A stretch of DNA of 64,000 nt from Candidatus Rhodoblastus alkanivorans (GCF_022760755.1 NZ_JAIVFP010000001.1:2212001-2276000); one strand, 5' to 3'. Positions 18,141 through 28,665 are shown, counted from the first letter of the stretch. Program-made: numbers and translations. The notes: a model not told the origin generated them from the sequence alone.

Positions 18141-19286
18141 ATGTCGCTGTTCCATTCGCTCTGGACACTGGGGTCCTATCTTGTGCCCTTCCTTTTCGTC
18201 CTAAGCCTCGTCGTCTTCTTCCACGAGTTCGGCCATTTCCTGGTCGGCCGTCTCTGCGGGGTCAAGGTTGACGCCTTCTCCCTGGGCTTCGGGCCGGAAC
18301 TGGCCCATTACATCGACCGCCATGGCACCCGCTGGCGCCTCGCTGCTCTGCCGCTCGGCGGCTACGTTCGTTTCCATGGCGACGCCAATGGCGCGAGCGA
18401 GCCGGATTTCACAGCCGCCTCCAAGATGCCGGAGGAGGAGCGCAAAGTGTCCTTCTTCGCGCAGAAGGTGTGGAAGCGCGCCGCGGTGGTCGCGGCCGGC
18501 CCATTCGCCAATTTCGTCCTCGCCATCCTGATCTTCACGGGCCTGTTCTATTTCCAGGGCCGCGAGGTTCTGATTCCCCGCATAGCGGGCGTCGTCGCCG
18601 GCAGTCCGGCGGCGGCGGCAGGCTTCCAGAAGGGCGATCTCGTGCTGTCGATCGGCGGTCAGCCGATCAGAAGCTTCGCCGACATGCAGCGCATCGTCTC
18701 GGCCTCCGGCGACGTCAGGCTCCAGTTCGTAGTCCAGCGCGACGGCAAGCAGGTCCAGTTGGAGGCGACGCCGGCGGAAAAGGATGTGGTCACGCCCTTC
18801 GGAACCGCGCGCAGTGGCATGCTCGGGGTCTCGGCGGGCGGCGCGGCGGAGGATTGGCGCAAGGAAACCTATAATGTTCCGCGGGCTGCGGTCGAAGCGG
18901 CGCGCGAGACCTGGTTCGTGATCGACCGCACGGCCGCCTATCTGGGCGGGGTGGTGATCGGGCGGGAGTCGCCCAAGCAATTGTCGGGGCCGATTCGCAT
19001 CGCCGAAGTGTCCGGCGAGGTGGCGAGGGCCGGCATCTGGCCATTGTTCAATCTCGCGGCGATTCTCTCGATCTCGATCGGCCTGCTGAATCTCCTGCCC
19101 ATTCCCCTGCTCGACGGCGGCCATCTGCTCTATTACGCCTACGAGGCCGCGCGCGGCCGGGCGCTGACGCAACGCGCGCAGGAATTCGGCTTCCGGATCG
19201 GCCTCGCCTTCGTCGCCGTCCTGATGCTGGTCGCCACCTATAACGACCTCGTGCGGATCACCCGCCAATGGCTCAAACTCGGTTGA
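18141..19286 (+). CDS. rseP: Intramembrane site-2 zinc metalloprotease RseP
   Basis: Membrane protease (381 residues) that cleaves anti-sigma factors and clears signal-peptide remnants. The zinc motif HEFGH lies in the first helix (FFHEFGHFLVGRL). A PDZ domain occupies about 125-205 (GVVAGSPAAAAGFQKGDLVLSIGG). The second metal site NLLPIPLLDGGHLLYYAYE lies near residue 320. The position between dxr and bamA is standard. Confidence 0.96.
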   Translation: MSLFHSLWTLGSYLVPFLFVLSLVVFFHEFGHFLVGRLCGVKVDAFSLGFGPELAHYIDRHGTRWRLAALPLGGYVRFHGDANGASEPDFTAASKMPEEERKVSFFAQKVWKRAAVVAAGPFANFVLAILIFTGLFYFQGREVLIPRIAGVVAGSPAAAAGFQKGDLVLSIGGQPIRSFADMQRIVSASGDVRLQFVVQRDGKQVQLEATPAEKDVVTPFGTARSGMLGVSAGGAAEDWRKETYNVPRAAVEAARETWFVIDRTAAYLGGVVIGRESPKQLSGPIRIAEVSGEVARAGIWPLFNLAAILSISIGLLNLLPIPLLDGGHLLYYAYEAARGRALTQRAQEFGFRIGLAFVAVLMLVATYNDLVRITRQWLKLG

Positions 19287-19605
19287 GGGTGGGCCTCCCG
19301 CCCCGTCCCTCCGCCGCGGCCGTCGCGCCCCGTGACGACCGGAATTTTGCCGCAAATCGCGAAATGCGGCGGAAATATGTATGGAAAACGTGGCTTGCCG
19401 GCCACGGCGTCGTAAAAAAACGGGACGCGGGACCGAGAGCATTTGCAGGATTCCATAAACCTTGTAGAAGCAGAATCGAAATGGACAGGCTTGGTTTGTG
19501 CTATCCATTCGTAGTCTGGAGTTTGCGGTCGGATCGCTCGTGGTTCGGCCCCCGCCGCGGAACAAAGTTTCATGGCGGGTCAGGAGTCACGGAGACCGGG
19601 TTTCA
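19287..19605. other. Intergenic region before bamA
   Basis: About 320 bp without a convincing gene. The middle is less GC-rich than its surroundings (19430-19520) and probably contains a bamA promoter, but no confident -35/-10 pair or terminator is seen. The plus-strand frame at 19268-19609 lacks a ribosome binding site and protein-like composition. Confidence 0.4.
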
Positions 19606-22113
19606 ATGACGTTTCGCCAAGGTCTTATGGGTCGGACCGCGTTGGCGGTTGCGCTGATGGTCGGTTCGCTCACGGCGCCGACTCGTGCGCTGGCCGAAAA
19701 CATCGTCGTCGAAGGCAACCATCGTGTTGATTCGGAAACGATCCGGTCCTATTTCGTCGGCGGCGACAGCAACGACGCGATCAAGAAGCTATACAGCACC
19801 GGCTATTTCTCCGACGTTCAGGTCAATCGTCGGGGGGGCACGCTCGTCGTGCGCGTGGTCGAGAATTCGACGATGATCAATCACGTCGTTTTCGTCGGCA
19901 ATTCAAAGGTCAAGTCCGAAGATCTCCAGAAAGAGGTTCAGCTCAAGAGCCGCGGCGCCTATAGTCAGGCGGTCGCTGACGCCGACGTCCAGCGCATCCT
20001 CGACGTCTATCGCCGCGCGGGTCGCAACGCCGCGACGGTGAGCGTGCGAACTGTCCAGGTTCCCAATGGCACGGTCGATGTGGTCTTCGACGTCAACGAA
20101 GGCGACAAGACCGGCATCAAGGAGATCCGCTTCGTCGGCAACCACGCCTATTCCGACGGCAAGTTGAAGGGGCTGATGGAATCGACGGAAATGAATCTCC
20201 TGTCGTTCTTCAAAACCTCCGATGTCTACGATCCTGATCGTCTGGCGAAAGACGCCGAGGCGATCCGCCGCTATTATCTCAAGAACGGCTATGCCGATTT
20301 CCGCATCATCGGCGTCGATCCGGTCTATGACCCGGCGGCGGGCGGCTATGTCGTCACGATCAGCATGGAGGAGGGGTCGGTCTATCGCGTCAGTGCGGTG
20401 CGGATCGATTCCCAGATCCCCGGCCTGTCCGACGGGGTCCTGAAATCAGCGCTCGATATTCACGCTGGCGATATCTACGATGGCGATGCGGTCCAGAACA
20501 CCACGGTTCGTCTGACGAAGGAAGTCCAGAAGCTGGGCTACGCCTTCGCGCAGGTCCGCCCAACCGGCGACAAGGATCCGGCGAATCATACCGTGTCAAT
20601 CGGCTTCGTCATCGAGCAGGGCCCGCGGGTCTATGTCGAGCGGATCAACATTCGTGGCAACACCGCGACGCGCGACTATGTCATCCGCCGCGAATTCGAC
20701 ATCGGCGAGGGCGACCCCTACAACAAGGTGCTGATCGACAGGGCGGAGCGCCGCCTGAACGCGCTCGGCTTCTTCAAGAAGGTCAAGGTCACCAACGAAC
20801 CGGGTTCCGCGCCGGACCGCGTCATCCTCGATGTGGACGTCGAGGAGCAGTCCACCGGGTCGTTCGCGATTTCCGGCGGCTATTCGACGGTCCAGGGCTT
20901 CATCGCGGAGGTTTCGGTCACCCAGAGCAACTTCCTTGGCAGGGGCGAATATATTCGCGGTTCGGTCTCGGCCGGCCAGTACAGCAGCGGCGTCGAACTC
21001 AACTATACCGAGCCCTTCTTCATGGATAACCGCCTGGCGGCGGGCTTCGACCTCTATTCGAAAATGACCATGGCTTCGACCTGGGCCTATTATTCGAATT
21101 GGGTGACCGGCGGCACGCTCCGTCTCGGAATCCCGCTGACGGACGATCTGTCGATCGCGCCGCGCTACACGCTCTATAACTCGCAGCTGACGGTCCCCAA
21201 TAACTCGAGCGAACCATTCAACGACTGTACTTATCCTTTGTGGGTCACGCCGCCCTATAACGGCTTCCCGGTCTCGCCAGTCAACAGCTGTCTGACCAAT
21301 GGCGAAGCCTCGCTCGCGCTGAAACAGGCTGTGGGCAACTGGCTGACGTCGATGATCGGCTATACGCTGAGCTATAATACGGTCGACAATCCGCGCGACC
21401 CCCATTCGGGCATTCGCGCCGAGCTGAAACAGGATTTCGCCGGTGTCGGCGGCAATTCGAACTTCCTGCGGTCGACGGTCGATATTCGCGGCTATCACAA
21501 CCTTTATTTCGATAATGTCGTCGGCCTCGTCCATCTCCAGGCCGGCAATCTCGTGAAAACCGGCAACAGTGAGCTACGCGTGGTTGACAATTTCAACCTC
21601 GGCCCGAGCCTGGTGCGCGGCTTCGCGCCGGGCGGCATCGGCCCGCGCGACATCACCAACGCGACGACCAATAACAACGGCAACGCGCTGGGCGGCACGG
21701 ATTATTGGGGCGCTTCGCTTGAAGCCCAGTTCCCGATTCCCTACCTGCCCAAGGATATCGGCCTCAAGGGTGCGGTCTATGCCGACGCGGGCAGCCTCTG
21801 GAACTACCAGGGCATGACCAATTTCGGCACCTATCTGGGCTATTCCGCGGCGCAGGCGTCGTCCTGCACCTATATGAACAACTACAATCCGAACGGGTCG
21901 TCCAAGGTCACCTTCATCAATGGCTGGCCGGTCCAGCAACAGCCTTGTATCGCCGTCGGCAGCAACAATATGATCGTCCGTTCCTCGGTTGGCCTCGGCC
22001 TGATTTGGGCGTCGCCGATGGGGCCGATCCGCTTCAATTATTCCTTCGTCCTGTCGAAATCGCAGTACGACATCGAACAGCAGTTCAGCTTCAGCGGCGG
22101 CACGACGTTCTGA
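19606..22113 (+). CDS. bamA: Outer membrane protein assembly factor BamA
   Basis: Essential Omp85 insertase (835 residues). A signal peptide (MTFRQGLMGRTALAVALMVG... cut after ALA near residue 30) is followed by five POTRA domains (about 31-425; first begins ENIVVEGNHRVDSETIR). A 16-strand barrel then ends in the C-terminal Phe of GGTTF. The barrel contains VRGFAPGGIGPRD, the conserved loop-6 RGF motif. The ATG at 19606 is preferred to the upstream frame start at 19498 because it begins the signal peptide. Followed by lpxD as usual. Confidence 0.96.
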   Translation: MTFRQGLMGRTALAVALMVGSLTAPTRALAENIVVEGNHRVDSETIRSYFVGGDSNDAIKKLYSTGYFSDVQVNRRGGTLVVRVVENSTMINHVVFVGNSKVKSEDLQKEVQLKSRGAYSQAVADADVQRILDVYRRAGRNAATVSVRTVQVPNGTVDVVFDVNEGDKTGIKEIRFVGNHAYSDGKLKGLMESTEMNLLSFFKTSDVYDPDRLAKDAEAIRRYYLKNGYADFRIIGVDPVYDPAAGGYVVTISMEEGSVYRVSAVRIDSQIPGLSDGVLKSALDIHAGDIYDGDAVQNTTVRLTKEVQKLGYAFAQVRPTGDKDPANHTVSIGFVIEQGPRVYVERINIRGNTATRDYVIRREFDIGEGDPYNKVLIDRAERRLNALGFFKKVKVTNEPGSAPDRVILDVDVEEQSTGSFAISGGYSTVQGFIAEVSVTQSNFLGRGEYIRGSVSAGQYSSGVELNYTEPFFMDNRLAAGFDLYSKMTMASTWAYYSNWVTGGTLRLGIPLTDDLSIAPRYTLYNSQLTVPNNSSEPFNDCTYPLWVTPPYNGFPVSPVNSCLTNGEASLALKQAVGNWLTSMIGYTLSYNTVDNPRDPHSGIRAELKQDFAGVGGNSNFLRSTVDIRGYHNLYFDNVVGLVHLQAGNLVKTGNSELRVVDNFNLGPSLVRGFAPGGIGPRDITNATTNNNGNALGGTDYWGASLEAQFPIPYLPKDIGLKGAVYADAGSLWNYQGMTNFGTYLGYSAAQASSCTYMNNYNPNGSSKVTFINGWPVQQQPCIAVGSNNMIVRSSVGLGLIWASPMGPIRFNYSFVLSKSQYDIEQQFSFSGGTTF

Positions 22114-22202
22114 GCGATTCATGCGCGAATGCAAGGGGCGCGGCAGTCAGCCGCGCCCTTTCTTCTTGGTCGATGTTTCGGGGCTCCCCGCGCCCGCGCC
22201 CG

Positions 22203-22251
22203 GATCATGATCCTGAAAAGTGGCCCCCGGTTTTCCGGAGAGATCATGATC
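22203..22251. repeat. Extragenic inverted repeat between bamA and lpxD
   Basis: The 10-bp palindrome GATCATGATC occurs at both ends (22203-22212 and 22242-22251), enclosing a segment with GAAAA and TTTTCC arms. It resembles dispersed extragenic palindromes of Beijerinckiaceae-like genomes (recalled, not searched) and could also serve as bamA terminator, although no T-run follows. Confidence 0.6.
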
Positions 22252-22318
22252 AATCAACGCGCGACGCGGCAGGCCGCGGCATGCGGAGCGGGCGCGTCAC
22301 TTTTCTAGGGAGCGATTC

Positions 22319-23365
22319 TTGGAAGAAATGAAGTTCTTTCGCCGCGCGGTCGCGCCGACCCTCGCGGAAATCGTGGAATGGACCGGCGCCAAGCCAGCCG
22401 GCGAAGTCGATCTCAACGTCAAAATCTTCGACGTGGCGCCGCTCGACCGCGCCCGCCCGGGCGATCTCGTTTTTCTAGACAATCCCAAATATGCCGATCA
22501 GCTGGCGCAAACCCGCGCGACGGCCTGTCTCGTCTCGGAGCGTTACGCCGATCGCGCGCCGGCCGGCGTGGCTGCGCTGGTGGTGCGCGAACCCTATCGC
22601 GCCTGCGCCATGGTCACAGCCCGAATCTATCCCGAGGCGGCGCGGCCGGGTTCCTGGTTCGACAGCCATGGCGTCTCGCCCGGCGCCAATGTCCATCCGC
22701 TGGCGCGGCTGGAGCCGGGCGTGATCGTTGATCCGGGCGCGGTCGTCGGTCCCCATGCCGAGATCGGCGCGGATGCGGTGATCGGCCCCAATTCGGTGAT
22801 CGGCCCCCATGTCCGCGTCGGCCGCGGCAGCACGGTCGGAGCGGGGGCGACCGTCGCCAACGCCCTGATCGGGGACCGTGTCATCATCCATCCCGGCGTT
22901 CGCATCGGCCAGGATGGTTTCGGCTTCGCCATGAGCCCGCGCGGCCATCTCAAGGCGCCGCAGGTCGGCCGGGTCATCATTCAGGACGATGTCGAAATCG
23001 GCGCCAACAGCACGATCGACCGCGGCGCCAATCGCGACACAATCATTGGCGAAGGCGCCAAGATCGATAATCTGGTGCAGATCGCCCACAACGTCGTCGT
23101 CGGCCGCCATTGCGTCATCGTCAGCCAGGTCGGGATTTCGGGTTCGACAGAACTCGGCGATTTCGTCGTCGCCGGCGGTCAGGCGGGAATCACCGGCCAT
23201 TTGAAGATCGGCATGGGTGCGCAGATCGCCGCGCAGTCCGGCGTCATGGCCGATGTCGCGCCGGGAGCCAAAATGGGCGGTTCGCCGGCGCGTGACGCGC
23301 GCCTCTGGTTGAAGGGCGTCGCCGCGCTCGATCGCATGGTCAGGCGAAAGGGGCGGGATGATTGA
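22319..23365 (+). CDS. lpxD: UDP-3-O-(3-hydroxyacyl)glucosamine N-acyltransferase
   Basis: Third step of lipid A synthesis (348 residues). The N-terminal UDP-binding domain ([30 protein letters not shown]) precedes a left-handed beta-helix of hexapeptide repeats (about 110-320). The catalytic His lies in [12 protein letters not shown]. The TTG at 22319 has AGGGAG six bases upstream; the ATG at 22328 would be too close to its GGAAG. Leads the lpxD-fabZ-lpxA-lpxI-lpxB operon. Confidence 0.95.
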   Translation: MEEMKFFRRAVAPTLAEIVEWTGAKPAGEVDLNVKIFDVAPLDRARPGDLVFLDNPKYADQLAQTRATACLVSERYADRAPAGVAALVVREPYRACAMVTARIYPEAARPGSWFDSHGVSPGANVHPLARLEPGVIVDPGAVVGPHAEIGADAVIGPNSVIGPHVRVGRGSTVGAGATVANALIGDRVIIHPGVRIGQDGFGFAMSPRGHLKAPQVGRVIIQDDVEIGANSTIDRGANRDTIIGEGAKIDNLVQIAHNVVVGRHCVIVSQVGISGSTELGDFVVAGGQAGITGHLKIGMGAQIAAQSGVMADVAPGAKMGGSPARDARLWLKGVAALDRMVRRKGRDD

Positions 23366-23497
23366 AGCCAACGAGCTTTTGGCGCAGTCAGAGCGCGCTG
23401 CGCCAGCCCAAAAGCGATTTTGGGTCTGGCCTTCGGCGCCAATGTGTCGTTAATGCGGGCTGTTAACGCCTAACATTCGATGATTGTGGAACGGAAT

Positions 23498-23974
23498 ATG
23501 TCGGATCAGGTCGAGACCTTGGAAACGATCGATATTCAGAGGCTGATGCAATTATTGCCGCATCGCTATCCTTTTCTCCTGGTGGACCGCATCGTTCAGG
23601 CGCACGGGGACGAATTTGGCGTCGGCATCAAGAATGTCACTGTCAACGAGCCGCAATTCACCGGCCATTTTCCGGATCGGCCGGTTTTTCCCGGCGTGCT
23701 GCTGATCGAGGGCATGGCCCAGACGGCGGGCGCGCTCTGCGTCAACGCCAAGCTCGGCGGGGCCAAGCCGCCCCTGGTCTATTTCATGACGATCGACAAG
23801 GCGAAATTCCGCAAGCCGGTCGTGCCGGGGGATCGGGTGGAATTCCACATGAAGCGCATCAATCAGCGCCGAAACATCTGGTGGTATGAGGGCAAGGCGA
23901 TGGTTGACGGCGCTTTGGTCGCTGAGGCCGAGATCAGCGCCATGATCATCACCGACACAGACAAGCAGGGCTGA
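23498..23974 (+). CDS. fabZ: 3-hydroxyacyl-ACP dehydratase FabZ
   Basis: Hot-dog fold dehydratase (158 residues) of fatty acid elongation, located among lipid A genes where it balances the shared hydroxyacyl-ACP pool. The catalytic His22 lies in [14 protein letters not shown] and the catalytic Glu in [14 protein letters not shown]. The ATG at 23498 begins MSDQVET; an in-frame ATG at 23480 would add six residues but has no ribosome binding site. The stop lies 3 bp before lpxA. Confidence 0.96.
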   Translation: MSDQVETLETIDIQRLMQLLPHRYPFLLVDRIVQAHGDEFGVGIKNVTVNEPQFTGHFPDRPVFPGVLLIEGMAQTAGALCVNAKLGGAKPPLVYFMTIDKAKFRKPVVPGDRVEFHMKRINQRRNIWWYEGKAMVDGALVAEAEISAMIITDTDKQG

Positions 23975-23977
23975 TCC

Positions 23978-24778
23978 ATGGCCATCCATCCCACCTCCCT
24001 CGTCGAGGACGGCGCAAAACTGGGTGACGGCGTCGAAATCGGCCCCTTCTGCCATATCGGTCCCAAGGTGACGCTCGGCGACGGCGTGGTGCTGAAATCC
24101 CATGCGGTCGTCAACGGCCACACGACGATTGGTCCGAGAACAACCATCTATCCTTTCGCGTCGATCGGCTATGAGCCGCAGGACCTCAAATATCGCGGCG
24201 AGGACACGATTCTGTCGGTTGGCGAGGATTGCGTGATCCGCGAGGGCGTCACCATGAATCCGGGCACCGCCGCGGGCCGGGCGGCAACCGTGATCGGCGA
24301 TCGCTGCTTTTTTCTCGCCAATTCCCATGTCGGGCATGACAGCCGCATCGGCAACGATTGCGTCTTTTCCAACAATGTCATGATCGCCGGCCATGTCACC
24401 ATCGACGACTGGGTGATCTGCGGCGGCGGTTCGGCCATCGTGCAATATGCGCGGGTTGGCGCGCACGCCTTCGTCAGCGGCATGACCGGCATCGGCGCCG
24501 ATCTCATCCCTTTCGGATTGGCGTTCGGCAGCCGCGGCTTCCTGATGGGCCTCAATCTGGTCGGGCTGAAACGCCGCAATTTCGGGCGCGACGCGATCCA
24601 TGACCTGCGCCGCGCCTATCGCGCCTTGTTCGCGGCGGAAGGCACGCTGAAGGAGCGCGTCGAGGACGTCGCCGAGGAATTCTCCGAGAACGCCGAGGTC
24701 ATGATGATCGTCGACTTCATCCGCTCGGGCGGCGATCGCGCCCTGTGCATGCCGGAATTGGAGCGCGTCGCGCTGTGA
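23978..24778 (+). CDS. lpxA: UDP-N-acetylglucosamine O-acyltransferase
   Basis: First committed step of lipid A synthesis (266 residues). Left-handed beta-helix of hexapeptide repeats from the N-terminus (IHPTSLVEDGAKLGDGVEIG). The catalytic His is in NSHVGHDSRIGN, and the C-terminal helical domain contains RAYRALFAAEGTLKERV. The stop overlaps the lpxI start (GTGA), indicating translational coupling. Confidence 0.97.
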   Translation: MAIHPTSLVEDGAKLGDGVEIGPFCHIGPKVTLGDGVVLKSHAVVNGHTTIGPRTTIYPFASIGYEPQDLKYRGEDTILSVGEDCVIREGVTMNPGTAAGRAATVIGDRCFFLANSHVGHDSRIGNDCVFSNNVMIAGHVTIDDWVICGGGSAIVQYARVGAHAFVSGMTGIGADLIPFGLAFGSRGFLMGLNLVGLKRRNFGRDAIHDLRRAYRALFAAEGTLKERVEDVAEEFSENAEVMMIVDFIRSGGDRALCMPELERVAL

Positions 24779-25620
24779 GTGGAAAGGTCGCGCTCATCTG
24801 CGGCGCGGGCCAGTTTCCCCTTGTCGCAGCGCGCGCCGCGGAGGTTCGCGGGCAGGAGGTCTTCCTTCTCGCCCTCAAGGGCATAGCGAGCGAAGGAGTC
24901 GCGAATTTCCCCCATGTCTGGCTCGGCGTCGGCCAGCTTGGCGCGGCCTTGCGCGAGATCGAGGCGCGCGGGATCAAGGACATCTGTTTCATCGGCGGTC
25001 TCGGCCGACCCGAATTCGCCGATCTTCGTCCCGATTGGGGCGCAATCAAGCGCCTGCCGGACATTTTCCGGTTGTTGAAAGGCGGCGACGATCATGCGCT
25101 CAAGGGTGTCATAAAGCTGTTCGAGAGCGAGGGCCTGCGCGTGATTGGCGTCGAGACCCTGGCGCCGGAACTGGTCGCCGCCCCGGGCGAAATGAACCGG
25201 CTCGCCTTTCCCGCCGAGATGGCGGAAGACCTCGCCTTCGGCCATGACTGCCTCGCAGCGCTCTCGGCCTTCGACTGCGGCCAGGCCCTCGTGCTTGCAA
25301 AACGCCGGATTGTCGCGCTCGAAGCCGCCGAAGGCACTGACGCCATGCTGCTGCGGGTCGCCGAATTACGCGAAAAGGGACGCTGGCGGGCGAAGGGACC
25401 CGCCGGAATGCTGATCAAGGCGCCGAAAAAGGGTCAGGATTTGCGCGTCGATCTGCCGGCCATGGGGCCCGAGACGGTGGCCTCGGCGGCGAAGGCCGGG
25501 CTGATGGGCATTGCGGTCGAAGCGGGCAGGGTGCTGATTCTCGACCGCGCGGCGGTGGCGGCGCAGGCGGAAAAAGCCGGCCTGTTTCTTTACGGTTTTT
25601 CGCGGGAGACGCAGGTTTGA
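24775..25620 (+). CDS. lpxI: UDP-2,3-diacylglucosamine pyrophosphatase LpxI
   Basis: The alphaproteobacterial replacement for LpxH (281 residues), hydrolysing UDP-2,3-diacylglucosamine to lipid X. Characteristic segments are the N-terminal VALICGAGQFPLVAARAA, the central FLLKGGDDHALKGV-like stretch (here RLLKGGDDHALKGVIKLFE) and the C-terminal LPAMGPETVASAAKAGLMGIA. The GTG at 24775 overlaps the lpxA stop by four bases. lpxB starts within its last codons. The order lpxA-lpxI-lpxB is diagnostic. Confidence 0.93.
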   Translation: MSGKVALICGAGQFPLVAARAAEVRGQEVFLLALKGIASEGVANFPHVWLGVGQLGAALREIEARGIKDICFIGGLGRPEFADLRPDWGAIKRLPDIFRLLKGGDDHALKGVIKLFESEGLRVIGVETLAPELVAAPGEMNRLAFPAEMAEDLAFGHDCLAALSAFDCGQALVLAKRRIVALEAAEGTDAMLLRVAELREKGRWRAKGPAGMLIKAPKKGQDLRVDLPAMGPETVASAAKAGLMGIAVEAGRVLILDRAAVAAQAEKAGLFLYGFSRETQV

Positions 25621-26747
25621 AAATTTTCGTGATCGCGGGTGAGCCCTCGGGCGATTTGCTCGGGCAGGGCCTGATCCGCGCCTTGCGGGAACGGGTTCCT
25701 GGCGTCGAGATCATGGGCGTCGGCGGCGACGCCATGACGTCCGAGAATTTCGTCAGCCTGTTTCCGATGCATGAGATTTCGCTGATGGGCGTGCTGCCGG
25801 TGCTCGCCAATCTGCGCAATGTGCTGCGGCGGATCGACCAGACGGCCCGCGCCGTGATCGCTGCGCGGCCGGACGTTCTGGTCCTGATCGACAGCCCGGA
25901 TTTCAACCATCGCGTGGCGCGGCGGGTGCGCAAAATCCTGCCCAACATGAAGATCGTCAATTATGTCGGGCCGACGGTCTGGGCGTGGCGGCCGGGGCGG
26001 GCGAAAAAAATGCGCGCCTATGTCGATCTGATTCTGGCGATCTTTCCTTTCGAACCCGAGGTTCACGTGCGGCTCGGCGGCCCGCGCTGCGTCTATATCG
26101 GCCATCCTTTGATCGAGCGGCGGGACGCGCTGCGGGGCGATGACGAGGCCAAGAAGAAGGGGCCGATTCTTGTGCTGCCCGGATCGCGCGCCTCGGTCGT
26201 CCAGCGCATGGGCGACGCCTTCGGCGACGCCATCGCCCGACTGGACGCGGCGTATCCCGGCCTGGACTATGTTCTGCCGACCTCTCGCGGCTTGGCGGCG
26301 CGGGTGGGGGAGATGATCGCGCAGTGGCGCGTCAAGCCGCGCGTCGTCGTGGGCGATGACGAGAAATATGCCGCCTTTCGGGCCGCGCGCGCGGCCTTGG
26401 CGGCCTCGGGGACAGTCACTCTCGAACTCGCCTTGTCGCGGACGCCGACGATCGTCGCCTATAGAGTTCCCAAGATCGAGGAGTTTTTCGCGCGCCGCCT
26501 GATCCAGGTGAGCATGGTGGCGCAGCCGAACATCATTCTGGGCGAAAAGGCCTTCCCGGAATTGCTTCAGGACGAGGCCAACGGGCCGTGGCTGGCCGAA
26601 CGCCTCGCGGAAATCCTCGACGACGGGTCCGAGCGGCGCCGCCAGATCGAGGCGATGGGCCGGATCGAGGACCGGCTCGCGATCACGGACGGCAAGCGCC
26701 CGAGCGAAAAGGCGGCGGAAGCGATTTGTCAGATAATTCGTTTATAG
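25617..26747 (+). CDS. lpxB: Lipid A disaccharide synthase
   Basis: GT19 glycosyltransferase (376 residues) joining lipid X to UDP-diacylglucosamine. The N-terminus KIFVIAGEPSGDLLGQGLI and later DSPDFNHRVAR, GPTVWAWRPGRAKKM and ILVLPGSRASVVQRM are family signatures, as is AASGTVTLELALSRTPTIVAY near residue 260. The start is a TTG overlapping the lpxI stop (TTGA), consistent with coupled translation in the operon. Confidence 0.95.
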   Translation: MKIFVIAGEPSGDLLGQGLIRALRERVPGVEIMGVGGDAMTSENFVSLFPMHEISLMGVLPVLANLRNVLRRIDQTARAVIAARPDVLVLIDSPDFNHRVARRVRKILPNMKIVNYVGPTVWAWRPGRAKKMRAYVDLILAIFPFEPEVHVRLGGPRCVYIGHPLIERRDALRGDDEAKKKGPILVLPGSRASVVQRMGDAFGDAIARLDAAYPGLDYVLPTSRGLAARVGEMIAQWRVKPRVVVGDDEKYAAFRAARAALAASGTVTLELALSRTPTIVAYRVPKIEEFFARRLIQVSMVAQPNIILGEKAFPELLQDEANGPWLAERLAEILDDGSERRRQIEAMGRIEDRLAITDGKRPSEKAAEAICQIIRL

Positions 26748-26770
26748 TTTTGAAAATAAATTGAAAACAT

Positions 26771-26816
26771 CATTGCGATGCATGGGCGCGGTAGGTGCGT
26801 CCCATGGATCGCAATG
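26771..26816. terminator. Hairpin between convergent lpxB and the secreted-protein gene
   Basis: CATTGCGAT/GCATGGG pairs with CCCATGG/ATCGCAATG around a GC-rich loop, an imperfect 16-bp stem between two convergent genes. The CATTGCG/CGCAATG arms echo the palindrome at 4435-4464, so it may be a member of the same repeat family doing terminator duty. Confidence 0.5.
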
Positions 26817-26836
26817 ACGGCGAAGCACGAAAAGGC

Positions 26837-27382
26837 TTAACGCATATTCATGATCGCCAGCGTTTGCTTGCCGAAAGTCTTCAGCACCAGAACACGCGCC
26901 CTGGCGTCGCCAAGTCGCGGCTCGTATTTCAAGAAAGGCGTATGCGGATTTTCGTTTCCCGCATAGCCGAAGGCGTTTTGGCCGAGGCAAGCCTCGACGG
27001 TCGCCTTGATGTCAGCCAGATCGATCTTGCCAGCCTGACAGGAATAAATGATCTCGCCGATCTTTTTCTTGTCGATGATCTGGCAGGCCCCGAACAGATT
27101 CTCGGTCACGCCATAGGTCGTCACCGCCTCGCCTTCTTTCTGCGTCGGCCCGCGCAAGGCCTTGAAGCCATCGGGCGCCGCCGCGATGAGACGGCGGAAG
27201 ACCCCGCAATCGAAAGCCTTGTCGTTGATGGGCGTGGGGTCGCCGCTCTGTTCGACGAGGCCGCCTTCCTCCAGCGAGTTGGCTTGCGCGAAGACTTGAG
27301 CGCTCCCCTGGCCAAGCCAGAGGAGCGCAGCCAAGCCGGCGGCGCGGCAAGCCGCGCCGCGGTTAAAGCGGGAAGAACTCAA
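26837..27382 (-). CDS. Hypothetical secreted protein downstream of gltA
   Basis: A 181-residue product with an N-terminal signal-like segment ([21 protein letters not shown], about residues 11-32). The mature region of about 150 residues contains four cysteines ([24 protein letters not shown]), consistent with two disulfides in the periplasm. No family recognised. The TTG at 27382 overlaps the gltA stop by four bases, suggesting coupled translation. Upstream in-frame starts inside gltA were rejected as antisense-like leader sequence. Function unknown. Confidence 0.55.
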   Translation of the reverse strand: MSSSRFNRGAACRAAGLAALLWLGQGSAQVFAQANSLEEGGLVEQSGDPTPINDKAFDCGVFRRLIAAAPDGFKALRGPTQKEGEAVTTYGVTENLFGACQIIDKKKIGEIIYSCQAGKIDLADIKATVEACLGQNAFGYAGNENPHTPFLKYEPRLGDARARVLVLKTFGKQTLAIMNMR

Positions 27383-28665
27383 CGCGACCCCATCATCACA
27401 TAGTCGCGGCTGGGTTCGCCGGTATAGAGCTGGCGCGGACGGCCGATCTTCTGGCTCGGGTCCTCGATCATTTCCTTCCACTGGGCGATCCAGCCGACCG
27501 TGCGGGCGAGCGCGAACAGCACCGTGAACATGGAAACCGGGAAGCCCATCGCCTTCAGCGTGATGCCGGAATAGAAGTCGATGTTCGGATAAAGCTTCTT
27601 CTCGATGAAATAGTCGTCGTGAAGCGCGATGCGCTCCAGTTCGACCGCGACATCGAGCAAAGGATCGTCCTTGATGCCGAGATCGTTGAGGACTTCATGG
27701 CAGGTCTTGGCCATGATCTTGGCGCGCGGATCGTAATTCTTGTACACGCGATGACCGAAGCCCATGAGGCGGAAGGGATCGTTCTTGTCCTTGGCCTTGG
27801 CGATATATTTCGGAATATTCTCGACCGAGCCGATTTCCGTCAGCATCTTCAGCGCCGCCTCGTTGGCGCCGCCATGGGCCGGGCCCCACAGGCAGGCGAT
27901 GCCGGCGGCGATGCAGGCGAAGGGATTGGCGCCCGAGGAACCGGCGAGACGGACAGTCGAGGTCGAGGCGTTTTGCTCGTGGTCGGCGTGCAGGATGAAG
28001 ATACGGTCGAGCGCGCGAGAGACGATCGGATTGACCTTATATTCCTCGCAAGGAACGGCAAAGCACATGCGCAGGAAGTTCGACGTATAGTCGAGGTCGT
28101 TCTTCGGATAGATGAAGGGCTGGCCGATGCTGTACTTATAGGCCATGGCGGCCAGCGTCGGCATCTTGGCGATGATGCGCATGGTCGCGATCACCCGCTG
28201 CTGCGGGTCGGAAATGTCGGTCGAGTCGTGATAGAAGGCCGAGAGCGCGCCGACCGAAGCCACCATGACCGCCATCGGATGGGCGTCGCGGCGGAAGCCG
28301 GAGAAGAAGCGCGCCATCTGCTCGTGAACCATGGTGTGGCGCGTTATGCGATAGTCGAAATCCGCCTTCTGCTTGGCCGTCGGCAATTCGCCATAAAGCA
28401 AGACATAGCAGGTTTCGAGGAAGTCGCCGTGCTCGGCGAGTTGTTCGATCGGATAGCCGCGGTAGAGAAGGACACCCTCGTCGCCGTCGATATAGGTGAT
28501 CTTGGATTCGCAGCTTGCGGTCGAAGTGAAGCCGGGGTCGTAAGTGAACATGCCGGTCTGGCTGTACAGCTTGGCGATATCGGTGACCGCCGGGCCGATC
28601 GAGCCGTGCTTGATCGGCATTTCGACGGTCTTGTCGCCGAATGTAAACTTACCCGTTTCGCTCAT
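27379..28665 (-). CDS. gltA: Citrate synthase (type I/hexameric class)
   Basis: TCA-cycle entry enzyme (428 residues). The catalytic residues lie in the usual segments: [20 protein letters not shown] (His), [15 protein letters not shown] (His) and the C-terminal Asp near [14 protein letters not shown]. The ATG at 28665 begins [18 protein letters not shown]; the longer frame to 28737 has no homology. Located between the secreted-protein gene and gltX, all on the minus strand. Confidence 0.97.
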   Translation of the reverse strand: MSETGKFTFGDKTVEMPIKHGSIGPAVTDIAKLYSQTGMFTYDPGFTSTASCESKITYIDGDEGVLLYRGYPIEQLAEHGDFLETCYVLLYGELPTAKQKADFDYRITRHTMVHEQMARFFSGFRRDAHPMAVMVASVGALSAFYHDSTDISDPQQRVIATMRIIAKMPTLAAMAYKYSIGQPFIYPKNDLDYTSNFLRMCFAVPCEEYKVNPIVSRALDRIFILHADHEQNASTSTVRLAGSSGANPFACIAAGIACLWGPAHGGANEAALKMLTEIGSVENIPKYIAKAKDKNDPFRLMGFGHRVYKNYDPRAKIMAKTCHEVLNDLGIKDDPLLDVAVELERIALHDDYFIEKKLYPNIDFYSGITLKAMGFPVSMFTVLFALARTVGWIAQWKEMIEDPSQKIGRPRQLYTGEPSRDYVMMGSR

